Virus record (IMG/VR): IMGVR_UViG_3300020147_000001
Location: 1-64,000 of that record
Length of the DNA stretch: 64,000 bases
Reading direction: 5' to 3' (one strand)
Origin: a virus
Positions 48,371 to 56,974 of this stretch are shown in pieces; within the stretch, counting starts at the first letter, position 1; every line of letters starts with the position of its first letter. Made by a program: the position numbers and the translations under genes. The notes under the pieces are model-generated. The model saw only the letters and a program-made list of their open reading frames with translations. It searched no databases and was not told where the DNA came from.

Positions 48371-50193
48371 CGTCTGCCTCCGTTGAACATGCGCAACCTG
48401 CCCCGCTGGCCGATGCCATGGGCGGCCTTTTGGGCCTCCTCCAGCGCCAGCTCATGGGCAGGCTTCGGGACCCAGGGCAGCCGGTCGATGACCGTCGCGC
48501 CCTCGGGAAAACTCACCATGATGTGCACCGGCGGGTGCGGCCGTGCGTTGGTCGACAGCTCGACGCGTCGCACCATGTAGACAAGCGCCGCCAGTGCGTC
48601 GAAGTGGCCGTACACCTTGTGCTCGGCGAGCTTGCCGCGTTTGTCGCGCTTGCCCGCGGCCACGTGATCGATCACCGGGCCCGCGTCGGGCGCGAACCAC
48701 ATTCGGCCTTCGGCGACCCAATTGCGCAGATTGCGCAGCATCGTCACGAGCTCTTCTTTGCTCGTCGCCAGAAACTCGAGGCCGTAGTGGTCGTCGATGT
48801 CGCGGATGAGCTGCTTGTCCACGTCGGAGACGCGTGCGTGCGGGTTCACGTGGAACCCTTGCCGGTCGTAGTAGGGGACTATGGCTCCCGGGATGGGCTG
48901 GGTGATGAACTGCCCCGGGAAGCGCTCTTGCGTTGGCCGCTCGCGCTCGGCCGTCTGCGCCATCTTGAAGAGCTCGGGCGCTAGGCTCTCGTACTTGTCC
49001 CCGCGTAGAAGATCTCGCCATCCGAGATGTACGCCATCGTGCTGTAACGGAATGCGCCGCATACGCACATCCGGCCAACGGCCCCAAAGCACGTACTCTC
49101 GTGCTGCGCAGACCGCGCTGACCTCCATGCTACCGGCGTTACTCTTGGCCCAGCTGTCGAGGATGAGGAGTCTGTCGGTGTCGAAGTCATACTCGCCCCA
49201 GACGAGGGCGAAGAGGTGGGTTTGGCCGGGGTCGGCGGCGGTGAAGCCGTAGGCGTATTTGGGTCTTTCGAAGCGGCGGACATGCTGTTCTTTGTTGAAC
49301 TCGGGGACCGCTTTGAGCGTGGGGTCGCCGGCGATGACGTTGAAGTATTCGCGCTCGCAGTTCGGATCGCCACGGCCGCCCGCCATGCTGATCCAGTGGT
49401 CTTTTTCACGCCGCGTGAGCCGCGTGTTGTCCTCGATCGTCACCTCGCTGAATGCCCCGCGCCGCTTGGCGTCGGGCATGATCTTCAGCTCCCAGTCGGT
49501 ATCGATGTCCTCGGGCGCCGAGGTCTCGATCACCATGCGCGCCCACGGGCGGCCCTGGTACTGGTGGATCAGAACGTTGCGAACCGTGTACTCGAGGTTC
49601 TCGATGAACGCGGCTTCCGAGATGAAGTCAAAATCGTTGGCTTGGCCCCGTAAAGCATCCGGGTTTTTGTCGATGCCAGAGAGGGCCAATCGCATGCCGC
49701 CGGTTGGCCCGTCCTTGGGCCAGTACAGACCAGCCGGCAGCACGCCGCGCTTGCCGTGGTAGACGGGCGAGCAGCTGTCAGGCGCCGTGCGGAAGCACTC
49801 GGGCATGACCGAACCGACGATCTCGTCGATGTTTTTCTGGAAGGCGCTGGTGAGGCGCATGACGGCGGGGCGCTTGTACTTCGCGTAGAAGTCGACCCCG
49901 AGCATGTGCGCGAGCCAAAGGATCAGCGACGTTTTGCCGAAGCGCTTGCCGCCGGCGATCGCGTAAATCAGCGGAATGGAGCCGATCTCATCGGCCTGTT
50001 CCAGCGGGTCGAGCTGCTTCCAGGCGTAAACCGCGTCGCATAGGCGGACCTGGCCCTCGTGCATGAGAATGCGGAGGTCGCCGGTCTCCCAGGCGAGCGT
50101 CATGAGCTCGTCGTCGGACAGCCCGACGAGGTCTTCCTGCTGGAGCAGCTTCTGGTAGACGAGCTCGTCGTCTAGGCCGTCGTCAGGTTCCAA
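48367..50193 (-). CDS. terL: Terminase large subunit
   Basis: 608 aa from the TTG at 50193, chosen because hairpin copy 7 lies 16 nt upstream and the frame overlaps the end of the 50183 gene. The N-terminal ATPase has Walker A GGKRFGKTS at about residues 81-89 and the motif LALSGIDKNPDALRGQANDFDFISEAAF; the C-terminal nuclease begins near YAYGFTAADPGQTHLFALVWG (metal-binding Asp). Translocates DNA through the portal and cuts it. Confidence 0.85.
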   Translation of the reverse strand: MEPDDGLDDELVYQKLLQQEDLVGLSDDELMTLAWETGDLRILMHEGQVRLCDAVYAWKQLDPLEQADEIGSIPLIYAIAGGKRFGKTSLILWLAHMLGVDFYAKYKRPAVMRLTSAFQKNIDEIVGSVMPECFRTAPDSCSPVYHGKRGVLPAGLYWPKDGPTGGMRLALSGIDKNPDALRGQANDFDFISEAAFIENLEYTVRNVLIHQYQGRPWARMVIETSAPEDIDTDWELKIMPDAKRRGAFSEVTIEDNTRLTRREKDHWISMAGGRGDPNCEREYFNVIAGDPTLKAVPEFNKEQHVRRFERPKYAYGFTAADPGQTHLFALVWGEYDFDTDRLLILDSWAKSNAGSMEVSAVCAAREYVLWGRWPDVRMRRIPLQHDGVHLGWRDLLRGDKYESLAPELFKMAQTAERERPTQERFPGQFITQPIPGAIVPYYDRQGFHVNPHARVSDVDKQLIRDIDDHYGLEFLATSKEELVTMLRNLRNWVAEGRMWFAPDAGPVIDHVAAGKRDKRGKLAEHKVYGHFDALAALVYMVRRVELSTNARPHPPVHIMVSFPEGATVIDRLPWVPKPAHELALEEAQKAAHGIGQRGRLRMFNGGRR

Positions 50194-50539
50194 CCTCCGT
50201 CACAATCTCATCCCGGAGCTTGTGTGGTTGGTTGTGTCGCGTCGCGATGGTGTGACGCGCAGTCTGCAAAAGCGCTGCCAAGGTGCGGCTGCACTCGGCG
50301 TAGAACGCGTTGCGCGGTCGCGCGTAGCTCACCGTCGCGCTCAGGTCCACGTCCGCTTCGACCTGGATAAGTCGAAGCTTGAGCTCGTGGTTGCCCTTGC
50401 CCGGCACCGCGACAAAGCTCCACGGAAACCTGTGGCCGCGGTCATCAAACACCTGGTTGGCAATCCCGACCGCGGTCGGCTGAGTCAGTGCGATCATGTT
50501 ACGCAATCCTTGTAGCACGGGGTTGATACTACGGGACAT
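50183..50539 (-). CDS. Hypothetical protein upstream of terL
   Basis: 118 aa. Helical N-terminus, then beta strands (KGNHELKLRLIQVEADVDLSA) and a helical C-terminus. Immediately precedes terL and overlaps it; such position is often taken by the small terminase, but no DNA-binding motif is evident. Confidence 0.5.
   Translation of the reverse strand: MSRSINPVLQGLRNMIALTQPTAVGIANQVFDDRGHRFPWSFVAVPGKGNHELKLRLIQVEADVDLSATVSYARPRNAFYAECSRTLAALLQTARHTIATRHNQPHKLRDEIVTEVGT
50206..50220 (-). promoter_or_regulatory. Translation-site hairpin, copy 7
   Basis: Minus strand: GCTC-CGGGAT-GAGA type, a weaker stem with the same loop, 16 nt before the TTG of terL and inside the end of the upstream gene. Confidence 0.5.
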
Positions 50540-50949
50540 CAGGCGCGGATCCGCACGCCCATTTCTGGATCAAGAAGCGGTCGCGCGCGCTCCGGTGCGT
50601 AGACCGGCTCTAATTCGCCGTCCGGGTGCTTTCGCTCCAGAAACCGGATAGGCCGTGAGGTCATCCAAGCCGTGAGGGCGCGCGCGTGGGCGCGCTGCTT
50701 TTCCTCGTCGACGAGCTCGCAAACAAGCCCGTTCGCGCTCTTGGCCATGTAGCAGGCGAAGAGAAACCACCAGCTGTGCAGCATAAACAGCTGACCCAGG
50801 CTGCAGCCCACCGTGCTCGGCAGCGTAAGCGCGCAGGCGCCAAAGTAGGAGCCGAGGAAGGCTAAGCGCCAGACGCCATTGTCCAAGCCGAACACCGAAA
50901 CGCTTTCGGTCTTCGCCGGGGGCTCGGGCTTGTCGGTGCTGTAGGCCAT
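50539..50949 (-). CDS. Membrane protein
   Basis: 136 aa with two spans (WRLAFLGSYFGACALTL and LFMLHSWWFLFACYM) and a soluble C-terminal tail. Function unknown. Confidence 0.55.
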   Translation of the reverse strand: MAYSTDKPEPPAKTESVSVFGLDNGVWRLAFLGSYFGACALTLPSTVGCSLGQLFMLHSWWFLFACYMAKSANGLVCELVDEEKQRAHARALTAWMTSRPIRFLERKHPDGELEPVYAPERARPLLDPEMGVRIRA

Positions 50950-50972
50950 GGCCGCAGATGTCAGGTGTCATG

Positions 50973-51209
50973 TCACTCTCGAAAGTGCAACCACATCTCG
51001 ATCAGCATCGAGACCCCGAGCGCGCCGCAAAGCGACAGCCCGACCACGTAGGCGATTTCGATGGGTGGCACGTTGCCGAAGTACAAAATGGGAACTTCCA
51101 TGGCGATGCCTACGCCTGCGGCGCGTGCATAGGTTCCGAGATCTAGCTCATCGTCGGCGGTTCGAAGCCACGCCTTGAGGCTCGCCAGTACACCACGAGC
51201 GAAGTGCAT
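50973..51209 (-). CDS. Membrane protein
   Basis: 78 aa with one long hydrophobic region (IAYVVGLSLCGALGVSMLI). The start is uncertain: the ATG at 51209 overlaps the upstream gene by 67 bases and a later GTG is possible. Confidence 0.45.
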   Translation of the reverse strand: MHFARGVLASLKAWLRTADDELDLGTYARAAGVGIAMEVPILYFGNVPPIEIAYVVGLSLCGALGVSMLIEMWLHFRE

Positions 51210-51373
51210 ACAACTGTGGCCCAGAATAGCACGAGGTGCCCAAGCACGATGCACACGTACTCGGCCGACGTTCTGGCCCAGATGAGTCCGTTGGACATGC
51301 CGGGCAGCAGCCAGCAGTACCAGATGTCAGCTGAGCCGATGAGCGCGACCTTCAATCCGATGATCAACGCCAT
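51143..51373 (-). CDS. Two-span membrane protein
   Basis: 76 aa from the ATG at 51373. Spans at ALIIGLKVALIGSADIWYC and VCIVLGHLVLFWATVVCTSLVVY, with a basic tip. Overlaps the next gene. Confidence 0.5.
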   Translation of the reverse strand: MALIIGLKVALIGSADIWYCWLLPGMSNGLIWARTSAEYVCIVLGHLVLFWATVVCTSLVVYWRASRRGFEPPTMS

Positions 51374-51387
51374 TTTCACACTTAACC

Positions 51388-52305
51388 TCACCTGTAGTTC
51401 CGGATCACAAGCTCGTGGCGCACGCCGCGCCCGAGGTCGTTGGCGGCGATCATCTGGGTCGTCGAGACCTCGGTCAAGTTGTACGCCGGGCTGTCGAAAA
51501 GATCGCGCACGAGCTCGGTGTCCACGTGCGTCAGCATGAAGCGGCAACCCGCCTCGTGAACCTGCCGTATGCATAGTTCCAGCGTCATGAGGTGCGTCGT
51601 CGACCAGCGGTTTTTGTCGTAGGCGGTGAAGCTGTCTTGCTCGTCGTTGAGGTAGGGCGGGTCACAGAAGAAGAACGCGTTTTCCGGATCGATGATGTCG
51701 AGCGAGTGTTTGACCTGCTCGTCGATGAATGCGTCAAACGGCAAGCTCGTGCGCGTGCAGCGCCCGAGCACTTCGGCGGCATTTTGCAACTCGCCGTGGA
51801 GCGCGAGCGGTGTCGGACGCCATTTCGCGTTCGGGTTCGGGCTGACGTTGAAGTCGCCCTCGGCGTTCACGCGATACAGGCCGTTGTAGCCGCACTTGTT
51901 GAGGTAGATGAAGAGCGCTGCGTGCGTGACACCCAAGCACATGTCAGTCGCCAAGCGCTGATCGCGGACCAAAAGCCGAAGCGCGTTGAAGGTTGCGCGT
52001 GCTTCGCGGTAGGCCGTCGCGCTGTGCCGCGACGCGAGTCGGCAAGCAAGCTCGGCGACGGCGCCCGGGCAGTACGCGACTGCGCGGTAGCACTGGATGA
52101 GGTCCACGTTCGCGTCGTTGATGTTCCAGCGAAAGAGCGTCCGCAGGTCCCTGCGCCAGTGCTCGGCGATGTGAAACAGCATCGCGCCGCCGCCGACAAA
52201 CGGCTCTGCGTAGTGGTGGATGTCTTCAGGCTTCGGCAGGAGAGGGGCAAGTTGGGGCAAAAGCTTGCCCTTGCCCCCTACCCATTTCAGGATCGGAGTC
52301 GCCAT
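51388..52305 (-). CDS. dam: Dam-type DNA adenine methylase
   Basis: 305 aa. N6-adenine methyltransferase of the D12/Dam class: KWVGGKGKLLPQLAPLLP at 7-24, AdoMet loop FVGGGA at 36-41, catalytic DPPY at 215-218, and LNKCGYNGLYRVNAEGDFN in the target-recognition region, as in GATC methylases. Probably methylates phage DNA to evade restriction or to time packaging. No partner nuclease is next to it. Confidence 0.9.
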   Translation of the reverse strand: MATPILKWVGGKGKLLPQLAPLLPKPEDIHHYAEPFVGGGAMLFHIAEHWRRDLRTLFRWNINDANVDLIQCYRAVAYCPGAVAELACRLASRHSATAYREARATFNALRLLVRDQRLATDMCLGVTHAALFIYLNKCGYNGLYRVNAEGDFNVSPNPNAKWRPTPLALHGELQNAAEVLGRCTRTSLPFDAFIDEQVKHSLDIIDPENAFFFCDPPYLNDEQDSFTAYDKNRWSTTHLMTLELCIRQVHEAGCRFMLTHVDTELVRDLFDSPAYNLTEVSTTQMIAANDLGRGVRHELVIRNYR

Positions 52306-52423
52306 CGGATGGGGTGGTCCTTTGGGTTAGTTGGAAGGCTCGAAGTCTTCCCCGTTCGAGCCGAGACGGGTGGTAGGCGGTGACTTCCGAAAACTACCGC
52401 TCGGGGCCGCAGCCGAAGTCTTG

Positions 52424-52615
52424 TTAGGGGGCGCCGCCCATGCGGCGCATGTCGGCACAGGCGGATTCAGAAAGCGCACGTTGCAAGCGCTTGATGAGCT
52501 TTTCGGTCTTGGACGGTGTCAGCTCGACAAACCGCCCGTTCGATTCGATGACAATGCGCGGTTGTGCATCGGGATTGCGCGGCAAAGTCCACGCGACTAG
52601 GGGTGTTTTGACCAT
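52424..52615 (-). CDS. Hypothetical protein
   Basis: 63 aa. Beta N-terminus (RIVIESNGRFVELTPS) and helical C-terminus with two Cys; small early regulator or enzyme fragment are equally possible. Confidence 0.5.
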   Translation of the reverse strand: MVKTPLVAWTLPRNPDAQPRIVIESNGRFVELTPSKTEKLIKRLQRALSESACADMRRMGGAP

Positions 52616-52617
52616 GT

Positions 52618-53268
52618 TCAGTCGGCAGCTCTGCGGCGCCGGTCGATGTCAGCTTGCGCGGCATCAGACGTGACTTCAAGCGCGCGCTTGGTCACCTGCG
52701 CGGGCGTGCTCTTCAGCGCCAAAGTGTTGATCGCAAACACCGGGTCGCACGCACAGTCCATCACTTCCTGCAACGTAAACCCGTTCCGCGTCAGCAGTGC
52801 GCCCGTGTACATCCCTAGCGCCGTAGCCGTCGCGGTGTTGTCCTGGTACCGGACCGCAATCAAATCCGCGAGCTCGCGATCTTCAAGCTGCAAATGCACT
52901 TCATATCCCGGCTGCGACGTGACAAACTTGCGTAACGTGGCAGCGTTGCCAGTGTGAACGTAGTCGACCAGAGCCCGCGTAGCGCTCTCTTCTCGAAGTT
53001 TTTTCCGGTCAGCGAGGAGACCTGTGACGCAGGTCACCAATGTCTCGGCGACAGCGCGCGCACGCTCGCGTAAGCTTTCCAGGGTGGGTTTGGGGAGCCG
53101 CGGAAGTGCCTCTCCGCTCTCTCCGGTTTCGACGTTCACGACCCTCACCGGCATGCCGATTTGCTTCGCCAAAAACGCAGCAATGCCCTCGGCGTCTTTG
53201 GCCATGTCGGCCTCGTAGTTGGGTGCGTCTTCGATCTTGAAGCCGTCGTCTTTTTTGTCGTCAGTCAT
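52618..53268 (-). CDS. Hypothetical protein
   Basis: 216 aa from the ATG at 53268. Acidic N-terminus, an alpha-beta middle and a helical C-terminal half (DLIAVRYQDNTATATALGMY). No family recognised. Overlaps the upstream stop. Confidence 0.5.
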   Translation of the reverse strand: MTDDKKDDGFKIEDAPNYEADMAKDAEGIAAFLAKQIGMPVRVVNVETGESGEALPRLPKPTLESLRERARAVAETLVTCVTGLLADRKKLREESATRALVDYVHTGNAATLRKFVTSQPGYEVHLQLEDRELADLIAVRYQDNTATATALGMYTGALLTRNGFTLQEVMDCACDPVFAINTLALKSTPAQVTKRALEVTSDAAQADIDRRRRAAD

Positions 53269-53797
53269 GGTCTGTCTCGGTCCTTTGCGTGGGGTTTTGG
53301 GCCGTAACTTTGAAGTCGCGCACGGCGGCGATGTCTGCGCGAAGCTGCTGCGCACTACGAGCCTCCCGATTCTTCTCCAGCACCGTCGCGCATCCATCTG
53401 CCCCGAAGAGCAACGCGTCCACCTTGTGCTCGCGCTCGCGGAAGCACTTCAGCTCGGCAACGTCGTCCTTTAGGTTCGACTCACCGCATTGCCAGTCGAC
53501 ACACGCCGCTTTCAGCTCAGCGTTCTCATCGCGCAGCTTCTCGGCGTGGGCGGTTTGCTTGCCGATGATGTCGCGGAGCGTCCCGATGGTCAGCGCGCGG
53601 TTGGCGAGCTCCGCCTGCAGGCGCTCGACCTCGGCCTGCGTGTTCACGAGCAGACCCCGGAGTTCCGCGGCTGCCGGCATGTTGTGCCCAGATTCCGCAG
53701 GCTTCAGCGCGCGCACTGCTTCGACGAGGGCTCCCTGGTTGTCGAGCACACCCTTGAAAAACGCTCGAAGCTCGGTTTCGGTGATGATGTCGCTCAT
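53261..53797 (-). CDS. Coiled-coil protein
   Basis: 178 aa, long coiled coil (about 45-125; NTQAEVERLQAELANRALTI) with a Cys-containing C-terminal third. Overlaps both neighbours. Confidence 0.55.
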   Translation of the reverse strand: MSDIITETELRAFFKGVLDNQGALVEAVRALKPAESGHNMPAAAELRGLLVNTQAEVERLQAELANRALTIGTLRDIIGKQTAHAEKLRDENAELKAACVDWQCGESNLKDDVAELKCFREREHKVDALLFGADGCATVLEKNREARSAQQLRADIAAVRDFKVTAQNPTQRTETDHD

Positions 53798-54000
53798 GGT
53801 TTTGGCAGCTCTTTGTCGTCGGTTTTCGCTTCAACTTCGCCGTCGTTTTCGTGGCAATCGCACGCGCAACAGTGCTCGATCACATGCGGCTGACGCGACG
53901 CCAACCACGTGTCCAAACCCTTGTCGTACAGGCACCAGAGAAACCAAAGCAGCACTAGCACCGCCAAGAAGTCCTTTGATGCAAAATCCCAGAACGTCAT
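53794..54000 (-). CDS. Membrane-anchored Cys-rich protein
   Basis: 68 aa from the ATG at 54000 after GAAGGAG. One span (FLAVLVLLWFLWCLY) then a CCACDCH metal-like cluster and acidic tail. Confidence 0.55.
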   Translation of the reverse strand: MTFWDFASKDFLAVLVLLWFLWCLYDKGLDTWLASRQPHVIEHCCACDCHENDGEVEAKTDDKELPKP

Positions 54001-54029
54001 TCCAGCTCCTTCGCGGCGATTAGGGGGCT

Positions 54030-54326
54030 TCAATGCTCCAAGCGCTCCGGCTCGTCGCTCTCTTCTTCCGGCCCCCTCGCGGCCCCCTCGGTGCCCCCTC
54101 GGGCTACCCTCTGCATGCTCTTGTTGATGTCCTTCTGAAACTCCGCCGCGCCGCGCTGAAGGAGTAGGGCGGCCGGAATCACCAAGTCATCCGGCCCTAC
54201 AATCCGGTACCCCTGCGCATCCCGAATCGAACCATCCGGGCCCACCACGGGCTTCTTGGCGCGTTTTCGCGTCAGCAGCAGGTACAAAATCACGATGCCC
54301 ACACCCCAGCCCACGAATGATTCCAT
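54030..54326 (-). CDS. Membrane protein with charged tail
   Basis: 98 aa from the ATG at 54326 (a GTG at 54335 is also possible). One N-terminal span (GWGVGIVILYLLLT) and a long polar tail. Confidence 0.5.
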   Translation of the reverse strand: MESFVGWGVGIVILYLLLTRKRAKKPVVGPDGSIRDAQGYRIVGPDDLVIPAALLLQRGAAEFQKDINKSMQRVARGGTEGAARGPEEESDEPERLEH

Positions 54327-54426
54327 CCTTGACACCTACCCTTCCCTCGCAAAGGCTGGCGCCAGCGGAGCGCCGCGCCAGTCATGATTGGTTACGCGTA
54401 GTTAGCGATCGAAGCTCGAATCGGTT

Positions 54427-54648
54427 TCACCCGGCCTTGGCGTCCTCAGCCGCTAAAGCTCGCTGTCGCCACGCCTCGGCTTGGGAGCGCCACAGGTCAC
54501 AGTCGTCTGAGATTCGTTTGTGGTTGGCTGCAACCTGCCTCAGCGCCTCGACTTCATCGGCCAGCACTCGCAGGGCCTCTCGCTCATCCGGTCGAGCGAT
54601 ACGGGCTCTGATGCTCCTGGCAAACGCCAATGCCTCGTCGACGGTCAT
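54427..54648 (-). CDS. Helical hypothetical protein
   Basis: 73 aa, one long amphipathic helical stretch (ALRVLADEVEALRQVAANHK), Arg-rich. Coupled to the upstream gene. Confidence 0.5.
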   Translation of the reverse strand: MTVDEALAFARSIRARIARPDEREALRVLADEVEALRQVAANHKRISDDCDLWRSQAEAWRQRALAAEDAKAG

Positions 54649-54821
54649 TGGTCACTCTCTCCCAACCTTGGTCGGGGGTCAGCAGGGCATTTCCCGCGCT
54701 CATCGTCGACGTACTGCTTGCAGGCTCTGCAGCGCTTGAGCAGCGGGCCGAGTAAGAATAGCGGTGGCGGATCGTCCATCGGGTGCGGCACGTCATGCTC
54801 GCCTGGCCAAACGCTGCTCAT
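54645..54821 (-). CDS. Small Cys-containing protein
   Basis: 58 aa from the ATG at 54821. Pro-rich start, then a CRACKQYVDDERGKC knuckle. Coupled at both ends by ATGA overlaps. Confidence 0.5.
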   Translation of the reverse strand: MSSVWPGEHDVPHPMDDPPPLFLLGPLLKRCRACKQYVDDERGKCPADPRPRLGESDQ

Positions 54822-55159
54822 GTGCCCTCGGGCTTGGGATGCTCGCTCAACCAGCGCTGATAGTTTGCCCATGCCGAGGGGAACCCTGGCTCGCGCAACA
54901 CGTGCGCCAGTGCCTGCTCCCGCCCCTCGAACCACGCCAGCCTGGCCTTGAGCTCCTCGGTCTCGTCGACGATCGAGCAGGCGAAGCCGCAGTTCGAGCA
55001 CAGCCCCTTGCCGGCCTTGAGCACGTCTCGCTCGGCACAGAGGTCGATGGATGCTTCGACGTGCTCATCGCGGTCCTTGCGCAGCTCCGCGTTCTCCGCG
55101 CGCAGGCGCTGCACCTCGGCTGCCCATTCCTGAATCGTCAGTCCCCGTAGCGTGCTCAT
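54818..55159 (-). CDS. Coiled-coil protein ending WLSEHPKPEGT
   Basis: 113 aa from the ATG at 55159. Coiled coil (VQRLRAENAELRKDRDEH), a CSNCGFAC knuckle, then a C-terminal domain shared with the 56971-57396 protein (AWFEGREQALAHVLREPG... WLSEHPKPEGT). Paralogues within one phage. Confidence 0.55.
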   Translation of the reverse strand: MSTLRGLTIQEWAAEVQRLRAENAELRKDRDEHVEASIDLCAERDVLKAGKGLCSNCGFACSIVDETEELKARLAWFEGREQALAHVLREPGFPSAWANYQRWLSEHPKPEGT

Positions 55160-55506
55160 CACGCGTACCTGATGTTCGGGTTGCGGTTGAAGCGGTCGGG
55201 ACGCTTGAAGCCGCGGGCTTCTTGCTCGCGCCACCACACCTCGTCGGGGACCTCGTCAGCGAAGTCCTTGCTGGTGGGCTCGAGCTGCTTGGGCGGCTCG
55301 ATAAAGTACTCGTACATGGCACGTGCGCGGCCCGGGTTGGGCCGCTGCCGGCGCCGGATGAGGCGCTCCTCGCGGAGCTTGTACGTGAGGATGTAGACGC
55401 CCGTCACGCCGACGCCGGCGGCCTCGGCGATCTCCGGACAGGTGAGGGGAGTGGGGGACGAACGGATCACTTCCAGGACCCGATGCTTGACGGTCTGCTC
55501 ATTCAT
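55159..55506 (-). CDS. Winged-helix DNA-binding protein
   Basis: 115 aa from the ATG at 55506 after GAAAGGACACGCGAAG. Residues 5-50 (VLEVIRSSPTPLTCPEIAEA, TGVYILTYKLREERLI) form a MarR/IclR-type winged helix. Probable transcription regulator of this small-gene cluster. Confidence 0.6.
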   Translation of the reverse strand: MNEQTVKHRVLEVIRSSPTPLTCPEIAEAAGVGVTGVYILTYKLREERLIRRRQRPNPGRARAMYEYFIEPPKQLEPTSKDFADEVPDEVWWREQEARGFKRPDRFNRNPNIRYA

Positions 55507-55553
55507 CTTCGCGTGTCCTTTCTCGTGGTTACAGGTCGAAACTCGAAACAGCT

Positions 55554-56195
55554 TCAATCGAAAAAGCCGCCGCTCCCGCCGCTTCCGCCACCTGAGTCAC
55601 TGCTGAAGTCACTGCTGGAGTCGCTGCCGCCCGAGCCCCAGTCACCGCTGGCACCGGCGCCGCCGAACTTGCCACCGCTGCCTGAAAAGTCAGTGCTGGT
55701 GGGAGCCGCTGGCGCGGCTGAAGGGCCGATGTGGAACACGTTCTGCGGCGACGAGCCGTCGCTGAACACGGCGTGCTTGCGGTTGTCGAGCTCCGGAATG
55801 TCCAGCGGGATGTGGGTGGTGGTGCCGGTCGGGTCGTCGATGCCGGGCATGTAGATGAGTGTGCGGCCCACGTCGTCCGACTTCACGAACGTGGCTTTGG
55901 ATGGGTACGGCACGTCGATGACGTGCACGCGCCGGCGCTGTTCAGCGTCGACGAGCGTACGCAGGAGATCCGAATACTCGGCGCGCAGCGCGGTCAACTG
56001 GCTCTTCAGAAAGAAGCATCGCCCGAACTGCAGCCAGTGCGTCTCGATCATCGTCTCCCAGACGCGCATGCCGCGGCTGTAGCGATCCCTGAGCACCGAG
56101 CTCTCGTTGCGAAGCATCACCTCGTACTCCGGGCCGACACCGATCTGCTGGCCCCAGAACAGGGGGCACAGGCGTTGCTTGGTACGTTGAAACAT
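55554..56195 (-). CDS. Unrecognised protein with Gly/Ser tail
   Basis: 213 aa from the ATG at 56195. An alpha-beta N-terminal part (YEVMLRNESSVLRDRYSRGM) precedes a low-complexity Gly/Ser/Asp tail (about 160-213). Could be a secreted or virion-associated protein; unknown. Confidence 0.5.
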   Translation of the reverse strand: MFQRTKQRLCPLFWGQQIGVGPEYEVMLRNESSVLRDRYSRGMRVWETMIETHWLQFGRCFFLKSQLTALRAEYSDLLRTLVDAEQRRRVHVIDVPYPSKATFVKSDDVGRTLIYMPGIDDPTGTTTHIPLDIPELDNRKHAVFSDGSSPQNVFHIGPSAAPAAPTSTDFSGSGGKFGGAGASGDWGSGGSDSSSDFSSDSGGGSGGSGGFFD

Positions 56196-56233
56196 GGAAG
56201 TCCTTGCGTGGATGTAGGGGTAGAAACTCGAAA

Positions 56234-56398
56234 CTACATCAAGCAGCTTTTCAGCGCGGCCACGGTCACAGCGATGACCGTGGCCCAAAAGAAAAGGACG
56301 ACGCCAAGCGCGTCCCAGCCCTTGAAAGGCCCGCGTTCGATACGATCGTCGTCGTCGTTCACGCGCTCTCCAGTGGAGGAATAGGTTTGAGATGCCAT
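56234..56398 (-). CDS. Tail-anchored membrane protein, 54 aa
   Basis: Polar acidic N-terminus (TGERVNDDDDRIERG) and one C-terminal span (ALGVVLFFWATVIAVTVAAL). The start lies inside the preceding gene (40-base overlap). Confidence 0.5.
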   Translation of the reverse strand: MASQTYSSTGERVNDDDDRIERGPFKGWDALGVVLFFWATVIAVTVAALKSCLM

Positions 56399-56544
56399 GC
56401 CCTGCAGATGTCGCAGCGCTTGCACTCGAAGTTGTTTTCGCCAAGCTCAGCAGCGAGCTTTTGGCGGTTCTCGGAGAAGAGCGCGTCATACGCGGTCGCG
56501 TAGCGAAGCTCTTGGCACGGGGTTTGTTGGTCGCGAGTTGACAT
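56359..56544 (-). CDS. Small protein with CxxC
   Basis: 61 aa from the ATG at 56544. Central AELGENNFECKRCDICRAWHL knuckle suggests a zinc site. Overlaps the next gene. Confidence 0.5.
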   Translation of the reverse strand: MSTRDQQTPCQELRYATAYDALFSENRQKLAAELGENNFECKRCDICRAWHLKPIPPLESA

Positions 56545-56552
56545 AACAAAGA

Positions 56553-56777
56553 TTATCGGCTGAACGGTGGCGGGTTGTCGTGCTCGAATCGGTACACGTC
56601 GTTCCGAGCGTGGATGGCCTCGTCGGTCGTGCTGGCTGACAGCATCGCGTCCAAGTGCGGCCACACCTCCATCAGCCACAGCGCGATGTCGAGTGCTACG
56701 GCCTGCTCTGTCGTCCAGGTGTCGTTTGCACGCCGCAACGTACCAACCACCCTCTTCGCTTCGTCGAGCGTCATCGG
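56553..56777 (-). CDS. Helical hypothetical protein
   Basis: 74 aa from the ATG at 56777, helical with WTTEQAVALDIALWLMEVW amphipathic helix. No motif recognised. Confidence 0.5.
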   Translation of the reverse strand, partial: PMTLDEAKRVVGTLRRANDTWTTEQAVALDIALWLMEVWPHLDAMLSASTTDEAIHARNDVYRFEHDNPPPFSR

Positions 56778-56974
56778 CCCATCACCATGAAGGCTCCGAA
56801 CACCAACGCGATGAGGCAGGTCCACATAAGCAGCCTGTCGTCCGACGCATTCTGTGCGCGGCGCGCGTCCATCTCCGCGTTCCAGCGCTCGGCGGTCCAC
56901 CCCTCAGCCTTGAGAGCTGCCCACTGCTCGGTCGTCGGCACATCACCACGCTTCATGTTGTCTTCGATGCTCAT
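56771..56974 (-). CDS. Tail-anchored membrane protein
   Basis: 67 aa: helical soluble part (TEQWAALKAEGWTAERWNAE) then a C-terminal span (LLMWTCLIALVFGAFMVM). Overlaps both neighbours. Confidence 0.55.
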   Translation of the reverse strand: MSIEDNMKRGDVPTTEQWAALKAEGWTAERWNAEMDARRAQNASDDRLLMWTCLIALVFGAFMVMGR

